Shown: positions 26,674-39,492 of the stretch, piece by piece
How the letters are laid out: every line of letters begins with the position of its first letter
Numbering within the stretch: position 1 is the first letter of the stretch
DNA from: Oehlia diaphana
Lineage: Eukaryota; Glomeromycota; Glomeromycetes; Glomerales; Glomeraceae
Reading direction: 5' to 3'
Assembly (NCBI GenBank): GCA_003833135.1
Contig: QZLH01000304.1
Location: 36,214 to 100,213, forward strand
DNA length: 64,000 nucleotides
Position numbers and translations under genes: made by a program
The notes under the pieces: model-generated
What the model was told of the DNA's origin: nothing
Seen by the model: the letters and a program-made list of their open reading frames with translations, nothing else
Database searches by the model: none

Positions 26674-29130
26674 TACACATTTCTTATTGCAAAAACTGAA
26701 AATTGAATGTAAGCACATTAAATCACTTTATTGGCATTTTAATTAATAATGACTAATATTTTTGGTTTAAATTTTAGATTTGATAGAGATGAATAGTTGA
26801 ATCTATCGGTATGACAGTTGATGAAATTATTTAGTGAAAATTTTAGTAAATAAATATTTATTAATTAGATTATACTTATTTCTATAATCTTTTGCAAACT
26901 TTATAAAAATTGAATTTAATAAAAGTTTAGTACTTACAATCTTACATTATAAATATATTGTAATTTACTTTATCATAAATATTATTTTTATAGTTTGCTT
27001 GCAGAATTTCTCCTATTTGGTAACTTGAAATAGCTAAAAACATTTTAAAAATTGAATAATAAGTAGATTATGAATAAAAGTAAATAATACTTTAAATTAA
27101 AAATAATAATAATACTTGTATTAATTAAAATTCAAGATCTTATCATTCATTTTCATATAACAATAAAATTTATAAATATAAGCAATTGTTTTATTTAGAT
27201 TTTGTTACCATCTAATATTTTTAAACATAACTTATCAAATTTGTAAAAAATAGTTCTATTAAAAACTTTAATAATTTATTAATAAATAAAAAAGTTATTT
27301 TTTTATTATTAATTTTTTATTTTAATTTTTATACATTCAATAGTATTTTTATTTAAATTGAAAAAATAAAAAAAAAATCAATCAATTTATAATTAATTAA
27401 ATTAATCATTAATTATTTAATTATAATTAACTCTATTTCAATTGTATATTTAAGTAATAAATCAAATTGGTAATAATAAACTGTAAAATATAAAATAATA
27501 AATCTTTTATAATAATAAGAAATTTACTTAATATAAGTTGAATCAAATTTACTTATAAAATATATTTATAATAGAAATTTATAATACTGGTCAAATATTA
27601 ATTTTTTTAATTTTTCTTCTTTTTATTTAAATATTTCTTAATTTTAATTTATTACAATTTTAGAACAAATTTTTCGTCATCACGCGTGCTATCGGCGCAG
27701 TATCATAAGACGTACATCGGTAGCGCAGTAAATTTTTGATCAAATTCTTGATCTTGGCGCAGTATCGTGCTGGTTAGTAAGTGTCAAACTTCTTAAAAAT
27801 GAGGCGGACTTTAATGTTCTAAAAATGAGATGTAATGGTAAGAGAATTAGTAATATTACATTGCTTATTTTCTTATCACGTTGCTAATCTCTCGAATTTA
27901 CACTGTAGGTTTGAAATTACTTAGGAAGTTCTTTTGCGAAACTTAGTTAAAATCGATACTTTCTATATAAATTATGTGGGCGAGAGTGATTTAGATTGGT
28001 GAAAACTTTGTAGAAATAGTTTTGTAGAAAAGAATGTGGAAATAGTAATAGTGATATGAAAAAAACGATTAGTATAAAAATTTATAAGAAACCTGTGAGA
28101 GCAAATGTGATGCTGAGACTCACATTAAATGGCCTAGGATCCATGTGCTCACTCCGTCCTTGATGGCATCATATTTTGCTCGCTACTCTACCATTATTCA
28201 TCTGAAAAATCAATAAGTTTTCGTGTATACTTTTTAATCTGTATAATCGAAAAAAAATGAATATACGTGATTGTGTACTTATACCTTTCTTGACTTTTTA
28301 ATTATAGTAAAATATAGATGAAAGACTGCGCTCGGCCGAATGTCGAAGACATAACTGAAGTGTCATTGCATATGGAAGAACAGTGGACCATTCGAAGAAA
28401 TGCGCCTATTGTCCAAAACCATCTTTATCAATGAAACACTTAGAGTGCAAACATCGCCACGCGACCATTCAACGATATCACCACCCTCGATACGTTCAGA
28501 CTTTCAGACCGAAACACTGATAGTTTGTGAACGCGTAGCTTATCTAGTCACATAATCACATGATCACATAATGATTCTGCGCCAGTATTTTTAATGAAAA
28601 AGTCATACGATAAAAGAAAGTAGATTATTTTCAAATCAAATTGCCAAAATAATAAAATGTAATCAATATTGATTCAAATATAATAAATAAATTTATGTCA
28701 AAATCTACCCTTGTTTCACTCCCACATGATTTACATGGATTAAATTATCATGTGATCGACGAAAACCCTTTCGTTTGTAAATCACCCGATATTTTGAATA
28801 AAATGACAAATGATAAATAATATAATGATATATATAGTATAAAAATTTTATTATCCTAAAAAAAAAGATTTGTAGTTTCATTACGTTATTGATAAGGATA
28901 TCACGTAATATTAAATGATTACAGGTTTTTTTTCAAGATAATCCCCATTATAAATCTAACTTTGTTTTTAAAAATAATGCAAAGTGATTATGAATGATCG
29001 ATCATGATATTAATCGTTTTAACAATAAAATAACTTTAATTATTATGGTTCATTATAGTTTAAAAAATATTCCCGATCTTTACTATATTTTTAATATCTT
29101 ATATTTCTGGAATCTAGATAGAATAGATAG
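26674..29130. other. Long gene-free, AT-rich region with transposon-like scraps
   Basis: 26.7-27.65 kb is almost pure A+T with no gene. 27.66-28.56 kb is richer in G+C and repeats GCGCAGTA words (27697, 27727, 27756) and an imperfect 20-bp inverted repeat (about 28098-28119 with 28162-28184, AGCAAA..TGATGC). These look like eroded transposon ends, but no family can be named. No coding frame is supported. Confidence 0.4.
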
Positions 29131-29136
29131 ATTTGA

Positions 29137-29248
29137 ACATGATACAATACATGATACAATACATGATACAATACATGATACAATTTACATGATACAATTT
29201 ACATGATACAATTTACATGATACAATGAATATAATACATGAAACAATT
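29137..29248. repeat. Minisatellite, CATGATACAAT(n) units
   Basis: Direct tandem of ACATGATACAAT: four 12-bp units, then three 15-bp units with an extra TTT, then degenerate copies. Preceded by a short GATAGATAGA-like stretch. It makes a trivial open frame (HDTIHDTI) that is not a gene. Confidence 0.85.
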
Positions 29249-30860
29249 TGTCTGAATCCATTGGTGTTTCAATTATTTGAAAAAAAAGTTGATATACCTA
29301 TATCTCATTATGTCATTGCCTTCCTGTTATCGCTGAATCATTTAATTTATTAATCTTAAAATAATAAGTTTTATGATAAATTTGATAAATCTAAAAATAA
29401 TTTTGTAGATCTGTATACTGCATTTATGCAGAAATATGCATAATTTAAAAAAAAATTTTTAAAAAATTTAGAAAAAAAGTAATAACGAAATCTTTATCAA
29501 AACAAAAATGCAAAAACGAAATTTTTTTGTTCAATATAACAAAAGCAATGATTACAACAATTCGATATTAGACAATATTTTTTTGCGGTTTGTAAAATAG
29601 TATTCTTAACGATATTAACCTTAATTCTATCCTGAACACTAAATATTTTAAATACACTAATTGTACATTTTATTACACCAAATATTTTTATTTAATTAAA
29701 ACCCTGTTAACCTAAAGAATCATGTAAAAAACTCGTGCTTTTTTGCCAAGACAAGGAAAAAAAAAGAGAGAGAGAAGAGAGGAACAAACAAATTAGCCTT
29801 GAAAATTATAAATTAAGTGCCTTTCATGTGTTTTTTATAAATATAAAGAGATTTTGTTTCGTTATTATGAGATCTTATTGTCATTCGTAAGTATGATGAC
29901 AATCTGTTTATTTGTTTACGATTTGCAGTTTTTTAAAAAAAAAGCTTGGCAAAATAAAAAAAACCGGTCTTGCATTAGCCAAGAATTACACAAATTTTAA
30001 TTACGGTAATCTGATTGGTTGTTAATATCATATTCAATACTATCAAATTCTATGATTCTATCACTGATTATCCGTAATTTCCTAATTAAAAGATTTATAC
30101 CATACGGCGGATAAATGATTTAACATGATTTGAATTTTTTTTTTTTATTATTATTATCAGTTATTAATATTTAATATTTTTAAAGTTCAAACGAGTTCAT
30201 TTGTATAAACCATTTATTTTTTTTTTTTCTCCCGTTTAATACAACAATCATATACTTATATGTTGCGATTGTCCGAACCCCGAAGTAAGTCCGAAATATT
30301 AAAATATTTGATCTCTCTCTCATAATGGACGATCAATCAATTTAGTAAAAAAGAATTATTCAAAATAGGGAAATTTAATTTTCATTTAATACTATAATAT
30401 GATAAAAAAAATAGTAAAATCTTGTACATCCTTTTTGTTATATTAATAAAGAGTTCAAATAAAGATCATTTATAATTTAGTTTAAAAGTGTTAAAAAGTG
30501 CGAAATAAGTAATTAATAGAAAGAATTATATTTATTTACACTAAAAATAATGTGCCGCGCAGTATTTCACAATTATAATTTTTTTTGTACAATACTTTTT
30601 TTTTTTTTATTCAAAAATATACGGTAAAATAAAGCAAATCACTTCTAAAGAAAGAAAGTAAGAAAAAAAAAAAGAAGAAAAAAAGGAAAATGCTGATTAT
30701 GCTCAATAAAATAATTCCCGCAAAATAATCTAAAAATGTAATAATACTATTATATTTTATCCGATAAATTTTTAGTTGAAATTAATTAATTAATAATAAA
30801 ATCTAAAGCGAAATTTTTTAAAATAGTCTTTTATGAAATTAGCAATTTTTACTTTAGAAA
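29249..30860. other. Gene-free AT-rich region
   Basis: Homopolymer-rich sequence with a purine run (AAGAGAGAGAGAAGAGAGG, about 29764-29782) and no supported gene. The right part is the 3' flank of the chitin deacetylase gene. Confidence 0.45.
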
Positions 30861-32139
30861 TTAAACTAAAATCATCATTATTAATCCACATACAATGCTT
30901 AACAACAAGTTCTTTTCAACAGAACTTGCGCCACTTGCGCTAATAGCTGGAGGTGATTTACCATTAGGAGCATTAGGTGTTTTAGCACTAGTAGTTTCTT
31001 GTCCTTTAATATTAGATGATGGAAGTGTAACATTTTCAACATAGGGTTGTTTATCACCCGAACATACAGCTGCACTTTGTGGGGTAAATTTGGCATTAAC
31101 AACAATATCCATAGCAGCCTCTGCTTTCGAAGAAGATTTATCAAAAGCATCATGTTCTAAAGAAGCAAATCCAGTTGTCGCAGTTGTATTCTGTACCCAC
31201 ATTGAAAAATTCCCTGTGATCCAATTCAAATCATAAGCTGGATTCGAATTTGATTCCCAATCAAATGTATCATGATTCCAAAAAGTCAATTTATAACCAA
31301 GTTGTGATAATATTCCACGAACTCTATCATCAGCATCTCCTTGAGGAGCTCTAAACCATTTAGGAGTTAAATTAACGGCTTCTTTAATTGCCATTTCTGT
31401 CCATTTTGTTTCAGCTATAATTTCTTCAGTAGTCTGAGATGTAAGAGCTGTATGAGACCAAGTATGTACACCAATTTGATGACCTAATAATAAGAATAAC
31501 AACAAAATAAATTAATCCATCCTTTACATTTATAGTTTTATAATAATTAACTTACCAGAATCAACGATTTGTTTGAGAATTTGGGGATTTTCAAAAACTC
31601 TACTTCCAATTACAAAGAAAGTTGCCTTAAGACCTCTGTCATTAAGCGCTTTAAGAACTCTCAATGTATTATTTCTAAAAAAATATGTACGTGTGAATGC
31701 GTGAGCGTACGATGAGAAATTTAAATTAAACAAGTAATATTTATAGTTAATACTTACGTAGGACCATCATCATACGTTAAAGCCCAATCTGAAAAGAAAT
31801 TGAAGCAAATATTAAAACCGAGATATATATATATATATACACTTTAATAATTTTTGATTAATTACCTCCTTTCTTAGGACAAAAACCAAAATCAGTTTCT
31901 CTTACACAAGTTGTGCAAGACCAGACACAAAATTCGTCAGTAGGGGCACATGGGGTCCCAACAGGTCTAATAGGAGCCTTTGGTAATTTTGATTGATCTA
32001 CGAGAGCAGTCCAAGCAGCTACGGGTGGTGGAGGTGTATCAACTGGAGGATATTTTCCTTTAAGTTGTGCTTCGACGTTTAATGTTGTAGTGGATAATAT
32101 CAACAAAAAAATTGATATTGCCGAGAATAATTTATACAT
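30861..32139 (-). CDS. Chitin deacetylase (carbohydrate esterase family 4), secreted, probably GPI-anchored
   Basis: Four exons in phase: 32139-31866, 31788-31758, 31674-31556, 31483-30861; 348 aa. A signal peptide (MYKLFSAISIFLLILSTTTL) is followed by a Pro-rich segment and the Cys-rich CAPTDEFCVWSCTTC typical of fungal chitin deacetylases. NodB motifs: TYDDGPT (96-102, catalytic and metal Asp), HTWSH (148-152, metal His pair), RAPQG (186-190), NHDTFDW (211-217) and LEHD (250-253). The enzyme removes acetyl groups from chitin to give chitosan in the wall. The C-terminus is Ser/Ala-rich then hydrophobic (LLLSIVCGLIMMILV), fitting a GPI signal. Exon 2 is only 31 nt and carries the first catalytic motif. 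RAPQG replaces the more common RPPYG; activity is still likely. Confidence 0.92.
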
Positions 32140-34445
32140 GATTGATAAATTTATTATAAATAAAAATAAAAAGATGGTGTATTTTATGCGGTTAATCCTT
32201 TTCCTTTTTTGACCTGCTCAACAGAATCTTTTTTTATTATTATTATTATAATTTTTTTTTTTTTTAAAAAAAAAAGGAAGAGAATTTTCCTCTTGTGTAG
32301 TCAACCAGAATTGAATTCGGTGATTAAAAAATAAAGGGAAAAAATTGAAGAATCACGGCACTTATATAACTTTTTTTTTTCAAAATTTATTAAAGATTGT
32401 ACAACCCTCTTCCTTACAATTTATAGGTACACAAAATTCTCCTACTTTTTTATACCTGTTATATTTAAAGAGGTATCTAAAAAATTTATAATTGGTTAGG
32501 ACACAATTTTAAGTGAGATCATTTAATATAAATTTCTATATACTGTACAGTATTATTCGGTCTTAACCTAATTATCAACTGTTTTTTTTTTTTTTGATAC
32601 TAAAGTAAAGATTATGATGCAAGGAGTTATAAAATTAATTTATTAATATTTATTAATGGAAACTCTTGGCTTAATATATGTGTTGTATTATATTTTTGTA
32701 TGTAACTAAAAATGCTCGTTTCTAATAATATATAAAATAAAAATAATTTATTTTCTCCGATAATAAACTTGCATATAAACTTAAACTTTAAGCTTCTTTT
32801 TTACTGGTCAATCTCTTTCATTTCTTTTAAACAATAAAAATGTTATGATTTTTTTATTTGATCATCTATCTTCAAAAAGAAAATGTCATTTTTATTTTCA
32901 TTTAGAAAGAACTTTTTGTCAATACTAAATATAATTTTTTATTATTATTATTTTTCTTTCTTTAATTTTAAAATAATAAAATTTATAATATAATAATGAT
33001 AATAGACACGAATAATACTGTATAAATAAAATATATATAGTAATATATATATATATATAGTTTAACAAAAAGGTAAAAAAAAAATGAAAAATCTTTAAAT
33101 TTTTTTTTTTTTTTTTTAATAAACGGTTTCATATCTGAGACCATGAAATGAAATTGCCAAAAAAATGCCAAGAAACTTTTTACAATTCTAAAAGATAATT
33201 GTTATTACGTTTACATTATAGAAAAATATAATTTAAACTTATAACTAAAACGCTAAAATAAACCAATAATTAATAAGTGTGTTCTCAACGAGGTATGACA
33301 CCATTAAACCCAATTAACACGCAAAAGAATAAAATAAGGAATATCTTTTTATTATTACTTCTTTATTTTTTCCTCGTGAAATTTCTTTTTAAAATGTTTT
33401 ACCAAAAGTGTCGATACGACTTTGAAATAAATAAAACAATTCTAAATTTGGGTTTTAAAGTTTACACGAAAAAAAAAAAAGATATACGGGATAAATTTTA
33501 CGCGCAAGAAAAAAATACCAAAATGTAATAATAGAGTATTGCTTGGCATTTCTATTTAATAATAATTAGGTTAGATCAAATGTAAGATCTAAGCCGCAAT
33601 AATTTGATTAACCTTTTCCTTTTTTATATAATTCGTGTAATCCGTAATGTATTATTGTAATTCAACATGCAAGTGTACTTGTTACACCAGAGTCGGAAAG
33701 GATTAGTACAAAAGATTAGCGCATTTCTTTGAAATTTACGGGTTAAAATCTTCTATAATTACATTCGACATTTCGACATGGAATGAATGGATATTTTGGA
33801 CTAATTTGGTCTGACACTATAAATTTGGCCCGAATTTAAATGGAAGTTTTTCCGTTATTAATTTGGATAATATTTAAAGATCTAGATCTTAAAATTAAGA
33901 TATTTGAAACGCGAACTTCAATTTTAATTTATTATAGTCTTTTAGTATTATTAATTAAATTTTATAAAATTGAATAAATTTTAATATATTCATGAATTTT
34001 AATTTAATTCGAACATTCGAACATTATTCAGCCAAAAATCGCCGATTATCCTTCCTGTCCTTAACTATTTTAGGAAATTCAAGTCATCTTGCCCCGGCCC
34101 TCCCCCTCAGTAAATGACGTTGTTAAGTGCAAGAATCAGATTATCAGATATACCAGTTAATAAAACTATTAAGGTAAAATCGCCGGTAGATATCTTAATC
34201 AAATCATCTTCTATTTAAAGTTTATCCCCTGAACTCGGTGCATTGCCATAGTTTAACCTTTCATATCCTTCTAAACGGTATGTTAAAAAGTACATGATAT
34301 GGTATCGTCGTATCGGGACATTTCGTCGAAAGCCATTTCGCCGAAAAATTCACCCCCGTTGTATATATAACTTTTAAACCGGGTGTATAAAATTATTACA
34401 TCATTTGTTTTTTTGTTTTAATTATTAATCTGGCAAAATTCATGT
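32140..34445. other. Intergenic, no gene supported
   Basis: AT-rich with long T runs and an ATATAT microsatellite near 33035-33060. The patch at about 34300-34360 (CATTTCGTCGAAAGCCATTTCGCCG) is a short direct repeat CATTTCG(T/C)CGAAA that resembles a transposon fragment. No coding exon set could be built. Confidence 0.4.
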
Positions 34446-34666
34446 TAACGTATAGCGCTGATTAAGGTACTTTGAATAGCAATTATTTATTTTATCATCA
34501 TTATTTTACCATTTATAATTAACAAATTATTGCAAAATCATTTCATATTCATTTTACAATTTGGATAATGAAAAAAATCGTCCAGAATTAGACCAGAAAC
34601 CATACCTGGGTATATTATAAGGGGGTACGCCAAAAATGAGTGTCCTTTAATCAGTGCTATACGGTA
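34446..34666. mobile_element. MITE with TAACGTATAGCGCTGATTAA-type inverted ends
   Basis: The left end TAACGTATAGCGCTGATTAA (34446-34465) pairs with the right end, which reads TTAATCAGTGCTATACGGTA (34647-34666) on the top strand. About 18 of 20 positions match. The interior is AT-rich and non-coding; length 221 bp. The class is not certain. Its TACCGTATA start resembles the element at 60375-60692. Confidence 0.6.
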
Positions 34667-35033
34667 AGTCATGAAAAATTATTAATAGAAATATTGTTTT
34701 TATATATAGATTGATAATATATCATTTATTATAAACTTTTAAAGTTTAAATTAATTCAGTAATTAAAAAAAGATTTACAATAATTTTCTGTTTTCATTGC
34801 TTTTTTCTAATTATTATAAAATAAATATCATTTAATTTAACCTATCAAATATACTACCGACTCTTTTCTTTCTAGAATATGCATTTCTCTTATTAAGTGA
34901 ACGATCAACAATCACTTTTTAAACAATGACACTGCCAAATTTATCAAACAAGGATATCAAAATATCAAATCAATAAAATTTACAAAAAAGAAAAAATAAA
35001 AAAAAATAAAATTTTTTTTCTCTCGACTTTATA

Positions 35034-35504
35034 ATGAGTACAGTTGTAACTCTTAATGTTGGTGGTGTTCTTTACACTACTACAAAAGATACATTATTAA
35101 AATATGAAAGTTTCTTTTCAGGTCTTTTCAGTAATAATTTCTCTTTTACACTTGATAATAATAATAACATTTTCATTGACAGAAGCAGTGAATTATTCAA
35201 ATATGTACTCGAATTTTTAAGAAATAATACTTTACCAAAAAGAGTTTTGACAGATAAGGCTTTACTTGAAGAATTATTGCAAGAAGCAGAATTTTATTGT
35301 ATTGAAAAACTTATTACTGAAATTAAATTAAACCTGGATTCTACAAAAAATATTAAAATTCGATTATGGGATCTTGAAGATTACTTAAAGAAAGGTTATC
35401 ATGTCATTGGAAAAGGAATGGAACTCATTCAATATCACCGATGCCCTCATAGACATGATCCTGAAAGAATTGGTGAGAATCGATATCATGATTCAAAGTG
35501 CTGA
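35034..35504 (+). CDS. BTB/POZ (T1/KCTD-type) domain protein
   Basis: A 156-aa frame opening with VVTLNVGGVLYTTTKDTLLK, the classic start of the potassium-channel tetramerisation-type BTB domain; FIDRSSELFKYVLEFLRN and LLQEAEFYC follow as expected (domain about 4-100). Such proteins oligomerise and often serve as adaptors for cullin-3 ubiquitin ligases; the partner is unknown. The remaining 55 residues have no recognised domain. The frame ends at TGA followed by C, and the same frame stays open for 43 more codons to a TGA at 35634-35636, with protein-like sequence (HVEIVEEYVPFSIVSLNIPV). Either this is a nonsense-truncated copy, or the stop is read through, or the extension is chance. Intronless. 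Confidence 0.85.
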   Translation: MSTVVTLNVGGVLYTTTKDTLLKYESFFSGLFSNNFSFTLDNNNNIFIDRSSELFKYVLEFLRNNTLPKRVLTDKALLEELLQEAEFYCIEKLITEIKLNLDSTKNIKIRLWDLEDYLKKGYHVIGKGMELIQYHRCPHRHDPERIGENRYHDSKC

Positions 35505-35923
35505 CATTCACATGTTGAAATAGTTGAAGAATATGTGCCTTTTTCAATAGTATCATTAAATATTCCAGTATTACCTATATTTGACGTATCACCAGGAACA
35601 TTTACAGGAGAACGAATAATTAAAAAATTTAATTGAACACAATATGTATTTAGAAAGACTAGGGTGAATATTATTTTCCAAGTGCATGTGAATGATCCAC
35701 TTCTAAAAAAATAGATTTTAACTTACGTTCGATCGCAAAAAACCTTGCTTTTTATAAAGACAAAAGAAAAGAAGTAGCAAATAGCAATAGTTAAATTCAA
35801 TTGGATAATATTAAAATAGTGAAATTGTGAATTTAATTTTACAGTATTAATTAATAAAGAATGTTATGAAGAATTATAAGTAATTATATTTATTAAGTAT
35901 TTTGAAAACACTATTACAAATTT

Positions 35924-37540
35924 TCAGCCATCCATTCTATGACTAGCTAACCAAGGGTAATTAAAATCTAAAAAATATCTATATATTGATGTCCAATCAA
36001 TATTAATTTTTTCTTTATCATATCTAAGTTTTAATTTTCTATTTTTTGTCATTTCATCAATTTCTCTTTCTAATACATCAACACATATATAATAATAGAA
36101 ATCTAAATTAATTAAATTATCAATATAATTTTTCATAATTTCTTCTAAATAATTAAGTTCAATTATTCCTTCAAATGAAAGAGATTTTAAAGATTTAGGA
36201 AGTGATCTTATAAAAATTAATATTAATTCTTCAGGTAATTTAAAATAATAAAATGTTGAAGCAAATAAAATAATTTTTCGTAAATTTGGACAATTATTAC
36301 AAAAAGATTTGAACTCATTTAACACTTCATCAACTTTCTCTTGACGATCTCGATCTTCACATTTATATTCTTTTATATAACCAAAAATATGATCCAATTT
36401 TAATCCAATCAATGTAAGATTTTGACAATATAATGATAAAGTATCAAAGATTGATTTTAAATAATTTTGTCCTTTCCTTAATTCTTTATATGAAATTATT
36501 TTTAATTCTTTCAAATTATTACTATGATTCTTTAAAAATTCTATAATGTAATCTAGCCATTTAAAATAATATGGTTCATAATAATTATAATCACTAGATC
36601 TAGAAATCAAAAAACAATCTAATAATGAGAAAGAAAATAATTTTGGTAGGTAAATATCATTCAAGCATATCATTTGATCAACATCAATAATCATAGAATC
36701 TAAATGTAATTCTTCAAGATTTGAACAATTAGATAGAAAATTCAAATCAGTTTGTTCTCCATTAAAACAACCTTTAATCATTATATACTTTATAAAATGA
36801 GATTCAGAAAGTTTAAAGAAAAGTCCTCTCCATTTTTCCATATATCTATTGTAATTATTAATTAAATTAGCAGGTTTCACACTTATGATAAAATATTCCA
36901 AATTATTTTGAATAGAAATAAATTCAATAAGATCCTCAAAAAATTTCAAATTAATTTTATATTTATCACAATAAAAATATTCAACGGAAAGATATTTGAT
37001 ATTTTTAAAATAAATTGATAAATCAGAAAGTGAAAAGTATCCACCACCAGTTTCAAACTTCAACTTTGTAATATGATTAAGTAACATTTGTGAATTTGGT
37101 AAAATATAAATATTTTTACAAAGTTCTTTAAGTTTTTTAGAATATCCAGAAAATGTTAATTCATCTAATCTTTTTGCTTTCATAAAAATAGTTTGGCTTA
37201 TTGGCATGGTATATTTATTATTATAAATTAAATTATCTAATATTGATATGTCAAATTGTTGAATAAACCATACATAATCAAACATAGTTTTAGTTGGAAT
37301 ATTTTCAAGTCCTAAATTGATTCTCTCTTGTAATGAGATTTGTGAAAGAAGGATTGGAATTATTTTTTTCATTTTCGTTGTTTTAAGATTATGACCAAAT
37401 GGTCTTCTCCACAAGATAGGGATGACATTTTCACACCAATTTTTATTTACAAATAATAATGAAAATAAAGAATCAATATCATCATCAAGGTTATTAAAAA
37501 TGATTTGTAATATTTCATTTAAAAATAGGTTTACGGTCAT
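35924..37540 (-). CDS. F-box/LRR-like protein
   Basis: Single-exon 538-aa protein. The N-terminus (LFLNEILQIIFNNL ... LFSLLFVNKNWCENVIPILWRRPF) fits an F-box, which binds Skp1 in SCF ubiquitin ligases. The rest is a run of irregular leucine-rich segments (LEELHLDSMIIDVDQM, NLKELKIISY, CPNLRKIILFAS, SLKSLSFEGIIEL) likely to form the substrate-binding face. This layout is common in large families in this fungal group. The codons are extremely A/T-rich like the surroundings. The target is unknown. Confidence 0.85.
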   Translation of the reverse strand: MTVNLFLNEILQIIFNNLDDDIDSLFSLLFVNKNWCENVIPILWRRPFGHNLKTTKMKKIIPILLSQISLQERINLGLENIPTKTMFDYVWFIQQFDISILDNLIYNNKYTMPISQTIFMKAKRLDELTFSGYSKKLKELCKNIYILPNSQMLLNHITKLKFETGGGYFSLSDLSIYFKNIKYLSVEYFYCDKYKINLKFFEDLIEFISIQNNLEYFIISVKPANLINNYNRYMEKWRGLFFKLSESHFIKYIMIKGCFNGEQTDLNFLSNCSNLEELHLDSMIIDVDQMICLNDIYLPKLFSFSLLDCFLISRSSDYNYYEPYYFKWLDYIIEFLKNHSNNLKELKIISYKELRKGQNYLKSIFDTLSLYCQNLTLIGLKLDHIFGYIKEYKCEDRDRQEKVDEVLNEFKSFCNNCPNLRKIILFASTFYYFKLPEELILIFIRSLPKSLKSLSFEGIIELNYLEEIMKNYIDNLINLDFYYYICVDVLEREIDEMTKNRKLKLRYDKEKINIDWTSIYRYFLDFNYPWLASHRMDG

Positions 37541-37763
37541 GTTTATGTTTTCGGAGATATTATAGAGGAAATGTTTTCGGAGATATTTATAGAGGAATCG
37601 ATCAAAAAAAAATTATTTTTTCTGATGATTGATAATCAGATCGTTATATATTTAGTGCGCTTGCACGTGACTAGTAAATTTTTAGCACAATATTGTTTAA
37701 AATTTATTTGAATAAATAATTAATGTTTGATACAGTATTAAATATAATAATGACTAATTATTG

Positions 37764-38915
37764 TTAATTTTTTTCATTATAATTATGATTATGTTCGTTA
37801 TTGTAATTTTGATAATCGTTACTATAATCATTATTGTTACTATTGTTACTGTAATCGTTATTGTTATAGTAATCATTATTATTATTATCGTTATGATTGT
37901 GATTACGATTTTCCAATAAAATATTTTTAATTTCAATTTCTTTGTCTAATTTAATATTATTAGTAAAAATCCCACCACAATAAATTTTAATTTTAATTTT
38001 ATGATTAACTTCAATATGTCTTCTATCATTTATAGTTAAACAATAATTTTGATCCTTATTCCATTCAGGTAATTCTATTTTAATTTGAGTATTTACTTCA
38101 CTATTAGAATTTAATAAAATTTCTTCACCTTTAATTTGTTTTTCAATTATATAAAATGATGATTTTCTAGTTTTCCTTTTAGTTGTTAATTTATTATATT
38201 CTTTTATACCAAAAGTTATTTTAGTAATTTTAAAATCTTGTTTATGAAATTTTAATAAAAGATTTATAATAAAAGGCATATTTGGTCCACCAATAGAATT
38301 TTCCAATGTAACATCATAACCTAAACCACGATCTATAGCTTCATAATCATTTAATTGATTCCAATTAAAAGGATGTAAACTAATTGAAGGTGAAATATAT
38401 TTATTAAGATTAATTGATAATTCAACAGTTTTTTCTGAACCTTTAAATTTCCATAAATTTCCTTTACGATTAATACTTGCAATTAATTTATATCTAATTT
38501 TTCCTTTACCTCCATCAATTTTAATTGAAGGTGGTAAATTTATTGGTAAATTGATTTCAAATGGTATATCTAAATTACGTATTTCTTCATATCCTCCATC
38601 AGGTTTTGATGTTGTCCATAATTGTAATAATTGATTTACAATTACTTCTTTTGCTTTATATGTAATAGATGCTTCTCCACGTCTTTCAGTCCATCTAACT
38701 TTTTCTGACCCTCTAAAAATTATATCAATTTTACTTGCTAATATTGGTTCTGATGATGGAAATCTTAAATGTAAAGTTCCTGCTATCATAGCATTTGGAT
38801 TTACTCCAAGATAATTGATTTGAAAATGTTCTTGATTTCCTGGATATGAAAAAAATACTTTTTCACTACTTTTTTTATATTCCGTTTTTGGTGGTACATT
38901 AATAAGTTCTGTCAT
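37764..38915 (-). CDS. Arrestin-like (alpha-arrestin fold) protein with Asn-rich tail
   Basis: Single-exon 383-aa protein. The first 150 residues read as an arrestin N-domain (GTLHLRFPSSEPILASKIDIIFRGSEKVRW, then FEINLPINLPPSIKI and KIRYKLIASI), followed by a C-domain-like beta-rich region (about 170-335). Alpha-arrestins guide ubiquitin ligases to membrane proteins. No PPxY motif is visible, so direct binding of a Rsp5-type ligase is doubtful. The last 45 residues are Asn/Asp/Tyr/His-rich low complexity, encoded by an imperfect microsatellite that differs in length easily. Transcribed in the same direction as the F-box gene, 220 bp apart. Confidence 0.78.
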   Translation of the reverse strand: MTELINVPPKTEYKKSSEKVFFSYPGNQEHFQINYLGVNPNAMIAGTLHLRFPSSEPILASKIDIIFRGSEKVRWTERRGEASITYKAKEVIVNQLLQLWTTSKPDGGYEEIRNLDIPFEINLPINLPPSIKIDGGKGKIRYKLIASINRKGNLWKFKGSEKTVELSINLNKYISPSISLHPFNWNQLNDYEAIDRGLGYDVTLENSIGGPNMPFIINLLLKFHKQDFKITKITFGIKEYNKLTTKRKTRKSSFYIIEKQIKGEEILLNSNSEVNTQIKIELPEWNKDQNYCLTINDRRHIEVNHKIKIKIYCGGIFTNNIKLDKEIEIKNILLENRNHNHNDNNNNDYYNNNDYSNNSNNNDYSNDYQNYNNEHNHNYNEKN

Positions 38916-39232
38916 TTTTTTTTTTAAAAAAAAAAAATTGTATTTTATTTTACGAGAAGAATAGAATATATTTTATTTTTTATTTTTTTTTTATTTTATA
39001 AAAAGTATTATTTATTACGATAAAAATGAAATTGGGTGGTAATTTCTTAAACCTTTTTATAAAAAAAAATTATTTGTTCATTATTTGAATATATATGGTA
39101 ATACATTGATTTTTTATTTTAATTATTCAAATTTAGTTAAATTTTAAACACATGATAATGGAAGAAAATTCGATAAAGAAAATAATAAAATAAAAAATAA
39201 TTCGATATTTCGAACAATTCTCGAAATAAACA

Positions 39233-39270
<38 letters not shown>

Positions 39271-39492
39271 ACATTGCAATAATTTTTGAAACTAAAATTT
39301 TTAAAAAAAAAAAATTTTTTTTTTTTTTTTTTTTTTATCATTTAACAATAACGATGCAATAATTTGTGAAACTAACATTATTAAAGAAAAAAAAACTAAT
39401 GAAATCAGTTTTTTTTTTAAATTTTTTTTAAAGTCCGGACTCCGTACGCAAATGTTTCACAAGCATCATCTGGCCAACGTTTCTGATCACAC
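38916..39492. other. Poly-A/T-rich promoter-side spacer
   Basis: Contains long T and A homopolymers (39235-39265, 39300-39335) that make length in this region unreliable. No gene. Confidence 0.5.

Noticed and set aside
27754..27860. U4 snRNA-like string GCGCAGTATCGTGCTGG
   Set aside because: It resembles a short U4 piece, but the flanking stems and the rest of U4 are absent; nearby GCGCAGTA repeats suggest a transposon scrap.
29137..29206. Repetitive peptide HDTIHDTI
   Set aside because: Translation of a 12-bp minisatellite with no coding context.
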